A stretch of 64,000 nucleotides of DNA, taken from contig NZ_JAEKJZ010000002.1 in the NCBI RefSeq assembly GCF_017309185.1, forward strand, positions 496,001 through 560,000. Direction: 5' to 3'. This stretch comes from Roseibium aggregatum (GTDB taxonomy: Bacteria; Pseudomonadota; Alphaproteobacteria; Rhizobiales; Stappiaceae). Position 1 is the first letter of the stretch. Every line of letters begins with the position of its first letter. The position numbers were made by a program, and so were the translations under genes. Below, one piece after another: positions 62,774-64,000 of the stretch. The notes beneath the pieces were generated by a model. It did no database searches, was not told the origin of the DNA, and saw only the letters and a list, made by a program, of their open reading frames with translations.

Positions 62774-64000
62774 ATGGACAGACGATCAATCCTCAAAGCC
62801 GCGCTCCTTGGCACCGCAAGCCTGGCGGCGCCATCTTTCTCTTTGGCCCGAACCCCGGACGGCCTCTTTGAGTTGACCGCCGGCAAGGGCCAGGGAAGAC
62901 TGTACGGCGACGCGGGAGGCCTGTCCGAACTCTGGCTCTACAACGACCGTCTTCCCGGTCCTGAAATCCGGGTCAAGCGCGGCGAGCGGGTCAGGGTCCT
63001 CTTCAAAAACACTCTCGATGAACCAACCTCCGTGCACTGGCACGGGATACGGATCGACAATGCCATGGACGGCGTCGCCGGCCTGACCCAGCCGCCCGTG
63101 CAGCCTGGCGAGAGCTTCGAGTACGATTTCGTCGCACCGGATGCGGGCACCTATTGGTATCACGCCCACACCATGAGCTGGAACCAGGTCCCGCGCGGTC
63201 TTGCGGGACCGCTCATCGTGGAAGACGAAAAGCCTCATTTCCCGGTCAAGCGCGACATCACTCTGTTTTTGAGCGACTGGCGCCTCGACGACAAAGGCCT
63301 CCTGGAAACAGCAAGTTTCGGCGCGATGCACGATTTCGCTCACGCCGGACGGCTCGGAAACTGGCTGACGATCAACGGACAGTCCATGCCCGACATCCCC
63401 TTGCAGCAGGGACGCTGGCACCGGTTGCGCCTGATCAACGCCTCCGCCTCACGCGTCCTCGACCTGGCTCCGGACCGGTTCGGGGCGCAGGTAATCGGTC
63501 TGGACGGCCAGGCTTTCAGCGCTCCGCGAGAGATCTCCGGCACCCTCCAGCTTGCTCCCGCACAGCGCATGGACCTGATCGTACGCCCTGAGAAAACCGG
63601 CACGCTTCCCTTCGAGATGATGACGGGCAAGCCTTTCACCTTCGCCAGATTTCAGGTGACGGAGACCGACAGCGAAGATCTGCAACTCACGCTGCCGCCG
63701 GCAAACGATCTTGAGGAACCCGATCTTTCCTTCGCCCGGGAGCTGCCGCTCGTCATGGCGGGAGGAGCCATGGGTGGAATGCGTTCCCTGATGCGGGACG
63801 GCGTCAGCCTGAACCCCCGCGAAATGATGGAGGCCGGCCTGTTCTGGGCCTTCAACGGCTCCGCCGGGATGGAGGACACGCCGTTTTTCACCGCCAACCA
63901 GGGTGAAACCATCGTTCTTGAAAGCCGCAACGACACCGCCTTCCCGCATGCCATTCATCTGCACGGCCATCATTTCAGGGTCCTGGAGCGTAATGGAGTG
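62774..64000 (+). CDS. Multicopper oxidase, Tat-exported (3' end cut by window)
   Basis: The visible 409 residues begin with a twin-arginine signal, MDRRSILKAALLGTASLAAPSFSLA (in parts), and contain the first cupredoxin domain with copper ligands HWHG (His88, His90) and HAHT (His130, His132). The third-domain ligands HLHGHHF appear just before the window end. The HCHI/type-1 copper motif lies beyond it. Laccase-like oxidation of phenols or cuprous copper in the periplasm is expected; a Met-rich segment (MAGGAMGGMRSLM) near residue 330 hints at copper detoxification as in CueO. Confidence 0.93.
   Translation, partial: MDRRSILKAALLGTASLAAPSFSLARTPDGLFELTAGKGQGRLYGDAGGLSELWLYNDRLPGPEIRVKRGERVRVLFKNTLDEPTSVHWHGIRIDNAMDGVAGLTQPPVQPGESFEYDFVAPDAGTYWYHAHTMSWNQVPRGLAGPLIVEDEKPHFPVKRDITLFLSDWRLDDKGLLETASFGAMHDFAHAGRLGNWLTINGQSMPDIPLQQGRWHRLRLINASASRVLDLAPDRFGAQVIGLDGQAFSAPREISGTLQLAPAQRMDLIVRPEKTGTLPFEMMTGKPFTFARFQVTETDSEDLQLTLPPANDLEEPDLSFARELPLVMAGGAMGGMRSLMRDGVSLNPREMMEAGLFWAFNGSAGMEDTPFFTANQGETIVLESRNDTAFPHAIHLHGHHFRVLERNGV

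Overview
The window is about 62% G+C chromosomal DNA. Gene content and order (divergent miaA/serB, hflK-hflC-DUF2065-degP, gatC-gatA, short alphaproteobacterial opgG/opgH, a COG0523-DUF1826 zinc operon) point to an alphaproteobacterium of the Hyphomicrobiales, most like the Stappiaceae (Roseibium/Labrenzia/Stappia group). This is inferred from protein character; no database was searched. About 65 protein genes, one tRNA, two amino-acid leader peptides and several operator-like palindromes can be supported. There is no CRISPR array, rRNA operon, intact insertion sequence or recognisable prophage.

Layout. 1-3.3 kb: a truncated unknown gene, then a 2.1 kb interval bounded by tRNA-Lys(CTT) and a decayed 3'-tRNA fragment in the orientation expected of an attachment-site duplication. 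3.5-9.5 kb: amino-acid biosynthesis, with the acetolactate synthase genes ilvI-ilvN behind a Leu/Ile/Val leader peptide and attenuator, and serA behind a long hairpin. 9.5-20.4 kb: a diguanylate cyclase, a probable Zur-controlled zinc operon (COG0523 GTPase + DUF1826), a DCC/DUF4166 pair, pdxJ, a CYTH-like protein, a two-domain lysozyme inhibitor, a siderophore-interacting protein, a YHS-domain protein and a TetR regulator. 20.4-27.6 kb: gatC-gatA (no gatB here), an LhgO-like oxidase and the periplasmic-glucan operon opgG-ORF-opgH. 27.7-35.6 kb: an accessory stretch full of dispersed palindromic repeats, with a DJ-1 protein, a dioxygenase-aldolase operon facing a LysR gene, an ionotropic-glutamate-receptor-like channel between two direct repeats, an L,D-transpeptidase, and a TetR gene with its own palindrome.

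35.7-50.2 kb: ilvC, a second diguanylate cyclase, a DD-peptidase-like lipoprotein, an ABC exporter operon with an embedded acetyltransferase, pirin, a GNAT-Nudix fusion, PhzF, leuA behind a leucine-rich leader peptide, and miaA/serB with overlapping start codons. 50.3-64 kb: an outer-membrane beta-barrel, an OafA-SGNH acyltransferase, the hflK-hflC-DUF2065 and degP quality-control block, a strikingly A+T-rich dihydrofolate reductase, TfoX, a GH1 beta-glucosidase behind a perfect LacI-type palindrome, a serine hydrolase, and a multicopper oxidase cut by the window end.

The unifying theme is branched-chain amino acid synthesis (ilvI, ilvN, ilvC, leuA), with two of the units carrying visible ribosome-mediated attenuation leaders. 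The points most worth follow-up are the A+T-rich DHFR block, the tRNA-Lys attachment-like duplication, the zinc operon with its operator and non-ATG start, the exporter with a built-in acetyltransferase, and the dioxygenase-aldolase pair.
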